Assembly: GCA_030620115.1 (NCBI GenBank)
Contig: JAUXFG010000046.1
Span: 1 to 24,644, forward strand
Length of the DNA stretch: 24,644 nt
Direction of reading: 5' to 3'
Source of the DNA: Candidatus Fermentibacterota bacterium
GTDB lineage: Bacteria > JAFGKV01
Position 1 is the stretch's first letter. Each line of letters opens with the position of its first letter. Both the position numbers and the translations under genes were made by a program. Under the pieces are notes generated by a model that did not search any database, was not told the DNA's origin, and was given only the letters and a program-made list of their open reading frames with translations. Shown in pieces: positions 1 to 7,862 of this stretch.

Positions 1-962
1 CCCAGGCCGGGGACATTCCCAAGGTAGACGAACTGAAGCCCTTCTTCCCGGGCAATTCGGTAGCATCGTTCCAGTATCGAGACCGGAGTTCTTGGCAGGT
101 TTCGGATTCGATAGGTAGGGTGGAACTGAGAGAAATGCACGGGGACCTCTGGTCCCAATTCCGAGACAATCCATTTGCTCATGTCGCGTATTTCCCGGGG
201 ATCATCATTCTGGGTAGGGAGAATGAGCACGACTATCTCGAGCCAGGTGCCCTCTTCTTTGATCACCCGAAGGGCGTCCAGCACAGGCTCGAGTCGTCCG
301 CTGCACAAACGCCGATAAAAATCCTCGGTAAACGCCTTGAGGTCGACCTTTACCGCATCCAGCGTGGGGAGAAGCTCGAGCAGCGGCTCGCGTTTGATGT
401 AGCCATTGGAAATCATGGCCGAGCGGATGCCCTGTTTTCTCCCCTCAACCGCCGAATCAAACATATACTCGTAAAAAATCACCGGCTCTGAATAGGTATA
501 GGCGATGCTCGCACAGCCGCGCCTCTTGGCATGAAGGGCGATCTCCTCGGGAAAGAGCGCAACCTCGTCTACCTGCTCGGGCCTGAACTGCGAGATGTCC
601 CAGTTCTGGCAGAACTTGCATTCCATATTGCAACCAACAGTGGCAATGGAAAACGCATCGCTCCCAGGAAGGAAATGAAAGAGCGGCTTCTTCTCGATGG
701 GATCAACGTGCGTTGCCACCGCTCTCCCATACACCAGTGTATAGTACTCTCCATCGATGTTCTCGCGAACACCGCAGTAGCCTCGTTCCTTGAGTGCCAC
801 CTCGCACTCCCGCGGACAAAGCGTACATGCCACCCGCTCTTCCGGCAATTTCTCCCAATATCTGGCCCGCCGGTAGAAGATCGAATCATCTTCGCCATGA
901 GCCGTGAGAACGGGGCATGCAACTGCAGAGAGAAGACCTCCGAGGAATACTCTCCTCTTCAT
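1..962 (-). CDS. AmmeMemoRadiSam system radical SAM enzyme, Tat-exported (3' end outside window)
   Basis: Radical SAM iron-sulfur enzyme of the pyruvate formate-lyase-activase-like group that accompanies Memo and AMMECR1 proteins; its substrate is not known. Reading down from the ATG at 962 gives 320 open codons and no stop before the edge. Visible features are the SAM-cluster motif CNMECKFC (Cys111, Cys115, Cys118), an N-terminal cysteine set (Cys46, Cys49, Cys53, Cys63), and a typical C-terminal stretch ending YLGNVPGLG, so only a short tail is missing. The N-terminus, MKRRVFLGGLLSAVACPVL, looks like a twin-arginine signal, implying export of a folded, cluster-loaded enzyme. The ATG overlaps the TGA of the upstream DUF362 gene (ATGA) with GGGAG just before it, indicating translational coupling. 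The family is clear from the motifs and the two neighbours; export is inferred. Confidence 0.88.
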   Translation of the reverse strand, partial: MKRRVFLGGLLSAVACPVLTAHGEDDSIFYRRARYWEKLPEERVACTLCPRECEVALKERGYCGVRENIDGEYYTLVYGRAVATHVDPIEKKPLFHFLPGSDAFSIATVGCNMECKFCQNWDISQFRPEQVDEVALFPEEIALHAKRRGCASIAYTYSEPVIFYEYMFDSAVEGRKQGIRSAMISNGYIKREPLLELLPTLDAVKVDLKAFTEDFYRRLCSGRLEPVLDALRVIKEEGTWLEIVVLILPTQNDDPREIRDMSKWIVSELGPEVPVHFSQFHPTYRIRNLPRTPVSILERCYRIAREEGLQFVYLGNVPGL

Positions 963-1912
963 ATCTCCCGCTCCAAAAGCTGGATCTGCTCCAGGTCACC
1001 CACGCCGAGCCCCATCTTCGCGGCAGTGGAAATCCACGCCGGGTATCGACCGGCCTTGCGGAGAGTTTCCAGCCCCTGACGGGCACGTTGGGCCTCGATG
1101 ATGTCCAGCGCCACACGATCGGCAGCCACCAGATCAAAGGAGACAAGGATGCAGTCGAGCTCCCAGGCCCAGGAAGCTCGATACGCGGGCCCGCCATGAC
1201 ACTGGGCCACGGCGCCATCAAGAATAGTGAGGAATACCCGTTCTCTGATCGGCTTCATGGCCGCAACCTGCGCTACAAAAGGATCGCACCCATTGTCATG
1301 GTACTTGTTAGGATTATGTATCACACCGTACAGGTTCTTCAGCGCGCACGTGATCCCCGCCAAGTCATGGTCTTTCATGACCCCCAGGCTCACCATGGCT
1401 TCACTCTGAAGGAGGGCATTAGAGACCAGGCTCCCGACATCACCGCTCTCATAGAGAGCTCGGCTATAGCCCACATCAGGTCGATCTGTTGCTGTCAACT
1501 GAACTGCTTTCGATGCGCCGGGCCGGTAGCCCGCCCCGAGAAGCTCACGCCAGCTCCGTTCCCAGAGGGTCACCCGCTTTGCACCCCATGATCGCAGCAT
1601 CTCCGCCACCTGAAAGGCCAGCTCGGGTCGGGGTGAAAGCGGCCGTCCAGCCAGGCAATTCGCCTTCAGCGATACGGTTTTTCGCCCCGCAAGGCCCTGT
1701 CCGGCCAGGTCGACCCCAAGAACGGAAAACGCCTCCTCCAACATCCCGGCATATGCCTGAGCGAGCTCGCGGCCGGCCAGCTGTGAGAGCCCCTTATGCC
1801 GGATGAGGGCAACCCTTCCCCGACCGACATCCGCTGCCGTGCTTCGGCAATGGAGAAGCGCCGGCGCACCGGCCAACGCTTGCAGGAATGAACGCCTATT
1901 CAAAAGCCACAC
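959..1912 (-). CDS. DUF362 family protein with Tat signal
   Basis: About 317 residues. The DUF362 core shows as LKANCLAGRPLSPRPELA near residues 83-100 and HDLAGITCALKNLYGVIHNP in the middle. Other DUF362 proteins are often fused to ferredoxin domains and are thought to act in redox or cofactor chemistry; this one has no 4Fe-4S ferredoxin tail. The N-terminus contains NRRSFLQALAG, a twin-arginine motif, followed by an Ala/Leu-rich stretch and a cysteine, so the protein is probably exported and perhaps anchored. The start is uncertain: GTG at 1912 is the longest reading, while TTG at 1903 would begin directly at NRRSF after a GGGGTGTGG stretch. It lies 38 bp after the Memo-AMMECR1 gene and overlaps the radical SAM gene by ATGA, so it is the middle gene of the operon. 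Its role in the system is unknown. Confidence 0.82.
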   Translation of the reverse strand: MWLLNRRSFLQALAGAPALLHCRSTAADVGRGRVALIRHKGLSQLAGRELAQAYAGMLEEAFSVLGVDLAGQGLAGRKTVSLKANCLAGRPLSPRPELAFQVAEMLRSWGAKRVTLWERSWRELLGAGYRPGASKAVQLTATDRPDVGYSRALYESGDVGSLVSNALLQSEAMVSLGVMKDHDLAGITCALKNLYGVIHNPNKYHDNGCDPFVAQVAAMKPIRERVFLTILDGAVAQCHGGPAYRASWAWELDCILVSFDLVAADRVALDIIEAQRARQGLETLRKAGRYPAWISTAAKMGLGVGDLEQIQLLEREI

Positions 1913-1950
1913 CCCATTCGTGCATGGTTAAACCTTTTTTGCCCTCAAGC

Positions 1951-3456
1951 TTAATCCTCCGAGAGCAGCTCATCTCCAAAGACAATGGACTCGAACTTCT
2001 GAAGCTGCGCCCGCTTCCACGCATCCCTGTCAAGGCCAGCCTTGCGACCCAGCTCCCGGAGATACGTCTCCAGATCCCATCCTTGCTCCACAGGAACCTC
2101 GGGGAGGAATACCCCCCTCCTTCCCTCAGCCAAGAGCACGAGCCCATGCCGCCCCACCTCGATCTCGCTGATATCCTGCACCTCTTCCAGGGGAGTGAGC
2201 ACACTCAGCTTGAAGCACAAATCATCCCACTCGGAAAGCGAAACAGGCGGGAAACGAGGATCCCGGAAAGCGGCGGAAAGGGCGTTATCCGCCACCGCCC
2301 GAATCATGGGTTTCAAACCCTCGATATAGCCAATGCATCCCCTTAGATGTCCATTGATTGTCAGCGTGACAAAAACGCCGACGTTCTTCTGGACATCATC
2401 GCTCATCTGGGCCGCAAACTCGTCCATATCTGGTGCTGCACGACCCTCCAGCCGGCAAAACACCACATCCCGCGCCAACCTCACAAGAGCCCTTTGGTCG
2501 TTCTCGGAGAGAAAAGAAGTCGGTGCTTCCATGGGAAAGGATCCTTTCATGTGAGATGAAGAGAAACCAATGGAGAGGTAACTGACGGAGTTCCGCGTGT
2601 CGGGCGCGCGATCGAGAGACGTATGGTAGGAGAACTTGGCGCCCACGGCGTCATGCGGCAGGAGCTCCAAGAGAACCCCAATGGCATTCCTCCCACAAAT
2701 CGTGTCTTTGGTTCGCTCCAGGAAATCATCGAAGCCCTCGAGGTCTCGCTGAGATATCAAGTCAGCAGCCTCGAAGTCGAGCTCTTGCAACTTCGCTCTG
2801 AGATCTTCCACCGATGATGCCTGAAACGGCACATAGTTGAACCGGCTCCCATAATGCGTAAAGTCGCTGCTGGCGATGAGAAGCGTGTGGGTATCATACA
2901 GTGGAGCCAATACAGCAGCGAGTTCCGCCCGTTGCTCTCTTGAGATGTCACCAATCAGCACAGGTACAATGCTGAAATCCTTCATGACAACCTGGAGAAA
3001 CGGGAGTTCGATTTCGATTGAATGCTCCTGCAAATGGGCGCGCCGTACCGTGGAGAAGAGGGGGTTCTCGAGGAGCTTCTCGCACGCCTGACGATCCACG
3101 GGAATCCTCCCTAATGGCGTCTCGTAGAAGTCAAACAACCCTATGGAAGCCCCGGACAACCGCACATGGTGGCTCGGCGCCAGGATGACAACCCTGCTGA
3201 ACTTGCCTTCCGGAAGACGAGCAAATCCTTCTCCGGCAGTGGGCCCCGAATAGGCATAACCGGCGTGGGGTGAAATGAGTGCCAGCAAGGAGCTGTCCGG
3301 CGCGGCACCCGCGGTCTCAATGTACTGAGTCACCAGCACTCGGAGCTCTTCAGGATCCGACGGGTACCAGCTTCCGGCCAAGACAGAGGGACGCACCTCT
3401 GTCGCATTCCCACAATCGCAGAGCACGAGCAGAACCAGCAGCATAAGCCATCTCAC
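1951..3456 (-). CDS. Fused Memo-AMMECR1 protein (AmmeMemoRadiSam proteins B and A), secreted
   Basis: Residues about 20-300 are a Memo domain and about 318-501 an AMMECR1 domain. Memo hallmarks are PHAGY (His64), SHH (95-97), EHSIEIELPFLQ (144-155), SSDFTHYG (196-203) and ICGR (Cys254). The two His and the Cys match the metal-binding triad of human MEMO1 (His49, His81, Cys244), so metal binding is likely kept. The AMMECR1 hallmark LRGCIGY is at 371-377. I chose GTG at 3456 because AGGAGA lies at 3463-3468, seven bases upstream; TTG at 3474 would extend it by six residues. The N-terminus, RWLMLLVLLVLCDCGNA, is a signal peptide; the Cys context is a poor lipobox, so cleavage after GNA is an alternative to lipidation. 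It is the first gene of an operon with the DUF362 and radical SAM genes. Memo and AMMECR1 are usually separate cytosolic proteins, so the export signal is notable. Confidence 0.92.
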   Translation of the reverse strand: MRWLMLLVLLVLCDCGNATEVRPSVLAGSWYPSDPEELRVLVTQYIETAGAAPDSSLLALISPHAGYAYSGPTAGEGFARLPEGKFSRVVILAPSHHVRLSGASIGLFDFYETPLGRIPVDRQACEKLLENPLFSTVRRAHLQEHSIEIELPFLQVVMKDFSIVPVLIGDISREQRAELAAVLAPLYDTHTLLIASSDFTHYGSRFNYVPFQASSVEDLRAKLQELDFEAADLISQRDLEGFDDFLERTKDTICGRNAIGVLLELLPHDAVGAKFSYHTSLDRAPDTRNSVSYLSIGFSSSHMKGSFPMEAPTSFLSENDQRALVRLARDVVFCRLEGRAAPDMDEFAAQMSDDVQKNVGVFVTLTINGHLRGCIGYIEGLKPMIRAVADNALSAAFRDPRFPPVSLSEWDDLCFKLSVLTPLEEVQDISEIEVGRHGLVLLAEGRRGVFLPEVPVEQGWDLETYLRELGRKAGLDRDAWKRAQLQKFESIVFGDELLSED

Positions 3457-3481
3457 GGTATTCTCCTCTCTCAACCCTTGT

Positions 3482-3529
3482 TTGAGAGTACATAACTCAT
3501 ACGGCCTGTTCTTCCACCTGTACTCTCAA
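3482..3529 (-). promoter_or_regulatory. Perfect 11-bp inverted repeat upstream of the Memo operon
   Basis: TTGAGAGTACA at 3482-3492 and TGTACTCTCAA at 3519-3529 are perfect inverted repeats separated by 26 bases. They lie 26 bases upstream of the Memo-AMMECR1 start codon. In RNA this would be a leader hairpin; in DNA it could be a two-site operator. No protein is assigned. Confidence 0.4.
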
Positions 3530-3562
3530 CCCTGAACCCTTCCTTCTCTCCTCCCCCCACCC

Positions 3563-3662
3563 AGATTCTTCGGTCGCTTCGCTCCCTCAGAATGACACGC
3601 GGTGCCACCTACTTCCGCACACTACCACTGTCATTCTGAGCGACTCCAAGGAGCGAAGGATC
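3563..3662. repeat. Inverted pair of CATTCTGAG-type intergenic repeats
   Basis: Two roughly 34-bp arms, 3563-3597 and 3629-3662, are imperfect inverted copies ending in TGTCATTCTGAG. Arms of the type CATTCTGAGCGAAGCGAAG are, as I recall, scattered between genes in many unrelated bacterial genomes. The pair sits after the gpmI stop and before the Memo operon and could fold as a transcript-end hairpin on either strand. Confidence 0.55.
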
Positions 3663-3709
3663 TCTCTGAATCCTTCCTCCGTCATCTGAACCATGAACCT
3701 CCGAACCCA

Positions 3710-5572
3710 TCACCCCATCCCACAGATCAAACTCTCATCATAATCCTCTGGTTTCTCATACCCCAACAGGTTCAGTACTGTTGCAGCAACATTGGACAGA
3801 CCCGCGCCCTCCACCTGTCGCAGGGCGTATCCGGGATTCTCGCGCTCATCAGCCATCAAAAACAGTACAGGGTTCAAGGTATGGCTGGTCAAGGGAAGCG
3901 GCTCTCCCGCGGCATTCCGCATAAATCTCCCCTTCTTGTCCTTTTGGAACATCTCGTCAGCATTCCCATGGTCAGCCGTAATAATCAGAACGCCTTCCGC
4001 CTTCCGTATCTCGTTCCATACCCTGCGCACACATAGATCAACCGCTTCCACGGCAAGGATGGCGGCATCTAGAATCCCGGTGTGACCCACCATGTCTCCA
4101 TTGGCATAATTGACTCGTATGAATGGATAGGAACCCCCCCGAATACCACGGATGACTTCATCGGTCACCTCGGCCGCCTTCATCCAGGGCCGCTGCTCAA
4201 ACGGCACCCGGTCCGAAGGGATTTCCACATAGGTCTCAAGATTCTCGTCGAACTTCCCGCTTCGATTGCCGTTCCAGAAATAGGTGATATGCCCAAATTT
4301 CTGGGTCTCCGCAATAGCAAGCTGACGAACACCTGCGCCAACAAGGTACTGGGTCATCGTTCGGTCGATTGCCGGCGGAGAAACCAGGTACTGCTTGGGA
4401 ATATGAAGATCACCGTCATACTCCATCATCCCGGCATACAGGACATCCGGCCTCCGCCCGCGAGGGAATTTGTCGAATGTCGCTTCTTCAAATGCCCTGC
4501 TGATCTCAATGGCACGATCGCCTCGGAAATTGAAGAAGAGCACCGCATCGCCATCCACGATCTGCCCCACGGGCTTCCCCCCTTCGGTGACCACGAATGG
4601 GGGGAGGAACTGGTCACTGATGCCGGGTTCTTCCACTCGATAGGTCTCAATGGCAGCCTCGGCTGTGTCGAAGGCTCTTCCTTCTCCACGCACATGAGCC
4701 TTCCAGCCACGCGCAACGATGCGCCAATCCGCCTCATACCTATCCATGGTGGTGACCATGCGGCCGCCTCCGCTGGCTATCCGGTAGTCTGCGTTCCCCT
4801 CCGAGCTGAGTGATCTCAGCTTCTTCTCCAGTGAGCGCACATACTGCAATGCACTGGTCTCAGGCACATCTCGCCCATCTAAGAGGATATGCAGTCTGAC
4901 CCTGGCAATACCCTCCTCGTGCGCTCGATCCAGAAGCGCAATGATATGGTCCATATGGCTGTGCACATTTCCGTCTGAGAGCAAGCCTATGAGGTGAAAC
5001 GTCCCGCCGGCGAGACATCGGGCAACAATCCCTTTCCATACGGACGATTGCCACGCAGTGCCTGAATTCAGCGCCATATTGACGAGCTTGGCTCCCTGGT
5101 CAAAGACTCTGCCTGCCCCCAATGCATTATGCCCCACTTCCGAGTTGCCCATGTCCTTCTCTTTCGGCAGCCCCACGGCTTTTCCATGGGCACGGAGTCT
5201 GATATGTGGAAAACGTGAAATCAGGCCATCAAGTGTTCCGGTACGTGCGAGATGCACGGCATTTCCCTCGTCAGGTGTGCCGAGACCAACCCCGTCCATG
5301 ACCACAAGTACCAACGGACCGGCAGGCCGTCTCAATCCGGCTAGCCCGGACTTCTCACCAGCCTTCGTCGCGAAACGGTTGAGATGGTATTGCCTGCAAG
5401 GCCTGCGACCAAAGTCGGTCGAAAGCGTATCCTCTGCGATACGCCGAGGCCGGTCGACCGAGCGTAACGAAGCAGGGAGTGCCAGATCAATCGTTGCAGT
5501 CCCGCGGCCGACGCGGGATTGGTGAGAAGTTCGGGTTATAGCGGAAAGCTTCAGTGCCTCTGTCGTCGCCAT
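3710..5572 (-). CDS. gpmI: 2,3-bisphosphoglycerate-independent phosphoglycerate mutase with in-frame repeat insertion
   Basis: Interconverts 3- and 2-phosphoglycerate in glycolysis, in the cytoplasm. It is 620 residues; the family is usually about 510-550. Hallmarks are VVMDGVGLG (metal Asp93), DMGNSEVGHNALGAG (catalytic Ser144), ITADHGNADEM and the SHT motif near the C-terminus. Residues 13-77 are translated from a terminal-inverted-repeat element at 5342-5538. Removing the element plus one TA deletes exactly 195 bases (65 codons) and restores MATTEALKLSAI-AGLRRPAGPLVLVV, a 555-residue enzyme of normal length. The start is ATG at 5572, four bases after the stop of the waaF-like gene with GGGAGGG upstream, so it is the last gene of the surface-glycan operon. 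No strong in-frame start with a ribosome site lies downstream of the insertion, so the insert is probably translated; a weak TTG near 5339 cannot be excluded. Confidence 0.93.
   Translation of the reverse strand: MATTEALKLSAITRTSHQSRVGRGTATIDLALPASLRSVDRPRRIAEDTLSTDFGRRPCRQYHLNRFATKAGEKSGLAGLRRPAGPLVLVVMDGVGLGTPDEGNAVHLARTGTLDGLISRFPHIRLRAHGKAVGLPKEKDMGNSEVGHNALGAGRVFDQGAKLVNMALNSGTAWQSSVWKGIVARCLAGGTFHLIGLLSDGNVHSHMDHIIALLDRAHEEGIARVRLHILLDGRDVPETSALQYVRSLEKKLRSLSSEGNADYRIASGGGRMVTTMDRYEADWRIVARGWKAHVRGEGRAFDTAEAAIETYRVEEPGISDQFLPPFVVTEGGKPVGQIVDGDAVLFFNFRGDRAIEISRAFEEATFDKFPRGRRPDVLYAGMMEYDGDLHIPKQYLVSPPAIDRTMTQYLVGAGVRQLAIAETQKFGHITYFWNGNRSGKFDENLETYVEIPSDRVPFEQRPWMKAAEVTDEVIRGIRGGSYPFIRVNYANGDMVGHTGILDAAILAVEAVDLCVRRVWNEIRKAEGVLIITADHGNADEMFQKDKKGRFMRNAAGEPLPLTSHTLNPVLFLMADERENPGYALRQVEGAGLSNVAATVLNLLGYEKPEDYDESLICGMG
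5342..5538 (+). mobile_element. TIR element copy A (full, 197 bp) inside gpmI
   Basis: The left end TA-GCCCGGACTTCTCACCA and the right end TGGTGAGAAGTTCGGGT-TA are inverted repeats flanked by TA. An internal hairpin GCGTATC/GATACGC sits in the middle. The element proper (5344-5536) is 193 bases, and with one duplicated TA the net gain is 195 bases, a multiple of three. It stays open in the gpmI frame. It shares its left end and internal blocks (CTGCAAGGC, GCGTAACG, GAAGCAGG, GTTGCAG) with copies D, F and G. Confidence 0.85.
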
Positions 5573-5576
5573 CTTT

Positions 5577-6557
5577 TCAGGTTCCCTCCCTCACACATGC
5601 CTCCAGCACATGCTCCACAGTAATCTCCTTCAGGCAATTGGTATGCCCCAGGGGGCAACGCCTCTCAAGACAAGGGCTGCAGGAAAGACCCTTGTATATG
5701 ACGCACACCCGGGAACCCAAGGGGCGGGTCCACGCAGGATTGGTTGAGCCGAAAATGACGACCACCCGTGCACCGGCCTAGGCTGCCACGTGTGCGACTC
5801 CTGAATCATTGCCCACAAAAAGCGCACACCGCCGCAGCATAGACAAGAGCTCAGGCAGGGTCGTCTCCCCGGCAAGATTCACCACGTCGGACCTCGCCGC
5901 GGCAGCAATCTGAGCCAGCAATGGACGTTCAGGAGCCCCCCCCACAAGAGCGACCCGAAGCGAGAAGCGACGCACCAATTCTCGAGCCAAGGCAGCAAAG
6001 GAATCCGCGGGCCATTGCTTCGCAGGGCCATAGCGCGCTCCCGGAGCAAGGACAACCGTGTTGTCGATATTCTCTTGCACTGCCGCGGGAATCTCTCCAG
6101 CCACATGATCCATGGCGGGTAGCTCCATGGCGCCCTCAAGGCCAAGAGCGGCGGCGAGGTTGAGATACTCCCGAGCCATGTGCCGAGCCTTCACACGCCC
6201 CTGAACCAATCTGTTATACGCCCATTCCCCCTCCCGACCTTTTCGCCCAACCCGGATGCGGGCTCTGGACACTGCCACCATGGCGGCCGCCCTCGAGCTT
6301 CTTGGGAATGACACGGCCACGTCCGGTCTGAAATGCCAAAGCCATCGCATCATGCGCCAAGTGTCCTGGAGGCCTTTTCCTGTGGTCACCACGAGCTCAC
6401 CATCGCCTAGCGAAGCGAGATCAACAAGGCCTGGGCGCACTATGACACAAAACGGCGCGGGCAGCCCAGCTCGCATGATCTTCAGAGCGGGAAGCGCCAT
6501 CACCAAATCGCCAAGCCAGTTCGGCGCAATGATAATCGTACCGCCAGATCCAGCCAC
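5577..6557 (-). pseudogene. waaF: WaaF-like GT9 glycosyltransferase with in-frame TAG
   Basis: ADP-heptose:LPS heptosyltransferase family (GT9), which adds heptose to the LPS inner core at the cytoplasmic face of the inner membrane. The start is GTG at 6557, with GGGAG about eight bases upstream, just after the flippase stop. Hallmarks are IIIAPNWLGDLVMALPALK at the N-terminus, VVLAPGARYGPAKQWP in the middle and GNDSGVAHVAA near residue 250. A TAG at 5778-5780 interrupts the frame right after VAA. The same frame continues AGARVVVIFGSTNPAWTRP and then the typical waaF tail CSPC...CPLGHTNCLKEI to the TGA at 5577, giving about 326 residues if read through. The whole family length is intact apart from this one codon. 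It may be a recent nonsense mutation, readthrough or an assembly error. The heptose substrate is inferred from similarity. Confidence 0.82.
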
Positions 6558-6560
6558 AGG

Positions 6561-7862
6561 CTATCTCCCGTGCACCAGAAGAAAAACCACCGTGGCGGCA
6601 AGCAGCACTACTGGTACGAGGGATCTCGGCAGCCATCCCTTGCCGGCCCACTGCGAAAGCAGAGTGATACGCACCACATCAGCAGCCAAGCTGCTTACCG
6701 CTCCGACCACGGGCCCAAGGCTTGCCCAAAGGGCCAAATCAAGCCCGATCTTGATGACGAGCGCGGGGCCCGCTCCCCATAATGCGAGTTGCTGTCGACC
6801 CGATGCCAAGAGCTCAAGCTCCATGAGGTATGACAGGGCGTGTAAGGCGGGCAGTAGGGCGAGAAGTCTGAGTATTATTACCGAGGTCGGGCAGGAGAAA
6901 CCGTGCCCCAGCGTGCCGGTTATCAATGCCTCGGCGGGCACTGCCAAACCAAACCCCAATACGACTGATACGGATGCCGCGATAAGAGCGGCCCGACTCA
7001 TGATATTCGCGCCCTCTGCTCCGCGTCGTGTCAGACTCGGAAGGAACGCCCACATTGCGGGCACCACCGCCACTATGAGCCCAACAACAATTCTGAATGG
7101 CGCCGCAAAGAGGCCAAGCTCCTCAGAGGAAAGCAATCTTCCTAGTAGTACGTTGTCCACGTGGAAATACGCGGTCACCAGGACTAGGCGGACAAGGAGT
7201 GGCCAGCCTTCTCTCAAAAGGCATAGCGCCAAGATGCGACGAGCCATGAGGTGAAGATTCCCCAGGTAATTGCGGGCAAGCAGAAGCCCAAGCGAAATCT
7301 GGACTGCCTCTGCCACTACGGGCACGATGAGTATGGCATGAAAGCCCAGGTCGGCTCTGGAGACCACAAGAAGACCACTCACCCGAATGCATTGCCCCAC
7401 TGCAGTGGCGGCTATGTCGCGTTCAACCCGTTCGAGACCGAGAAACATCGCTCTACAGATGAGATTACTCGCCTGTCTCAAAAAAAGGATGTTGGCAGCC
7501 ACGATGGCCGCGGCGAGGACATAGTGTCCCGATGCATGGGAGATCATGAGCCAAATGGCCAGAAAAGCAGTGGCACAGAGGGCAGCAAGAAGTCGTACCA
7601 CTGCGCTGGTGCCAAGGAGTGTCCCGGCTCGCTCCCTTCCGGAAACGAGTTCTCTGACCATGAGTTGATCAAGACCCATATCCACCAGCGGCCATAGGAG
7701 CATGATCGTGGATACGATCTCCGCATAGAGACCGTAGCCGGAGCGACCCAGATATCGTGCAACGATGAATGTCGCCGCGAAGGAACCGCCGGCCTCGATC
7801 CCCTTGCTTATGATGGTGAGCAGAGAATTCCTTGCCAGCCGGTTGCCAACCGGCAAATTCAT
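6561..7862 (-). CDS. Wzx-like oligosaccharide flippase (MOP superfamily)
   Basis: A 433-residue polytopic membrane protein with about 12-14 hydrophobic segments. It begins NSLLTIISKGIEAGGSFAAT, followed by ARYLGRSGYGLYA, the usual N-terminal signature of polysaccharide-biosynthesis flippases of the MOP exporter superfamily. The expected role is moving lipid-linked oligosaccharide across the inner membrane. Its ATG (7862) overlaps the TGA of the upstream SGNH gene (ATGA). It stops at TAG (6561-6563), three bases before the GTG of the waaF-like gene. This TAG stop argues against general UAG recoding in the genome. The substrate cannot be told from sequence; the operon suggests a cell-surface glycan. 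Confidence 0.88.
   Translation of the reverse strand: MNLPVGNRLARNSLLTIISKGIEAGGSFAATFIVARYLGRSGYGLYAEIVSTIMLLWPLVDMGLDQLMVRELVSGRERAGTLLGTSAVVRLLAALCATAFLAIWLMISHASGHYVLAAAIVAANILFLRQASNLICRAMFLGLERVERDIAATAVGQCIRVSGLLVVSRADLGFHAILIVPVVAEAVQISLGLLLARNYLGNLHLMARRILALCLLREGWPLLVRLVLVTAYFHVDNVLLGRLLSSEELGLFAAPFRIVVGLIVAVVPAMWAFLPSLTRRGAEGANIMSRAALIAASVSVVLGFGLAVPAEALITGTLGHGFSCPTSVIILRLLALLPALHALSYLMELELLASGRQQLALWGAGPALVIKIGLDLALWASLGPVVGAVSSLAADVVRITLLSQWAGKGWLPRSLVPVVLLAATVVFLLVHGR

Noticed and set aside
5778-5780. UAG recoded as an amino acid
   Set aside because: The flippase gene upstream ends at TAG followed at once by the next start, and the 91-residue ORF also ends with TAG, so TAG works as a stop here.
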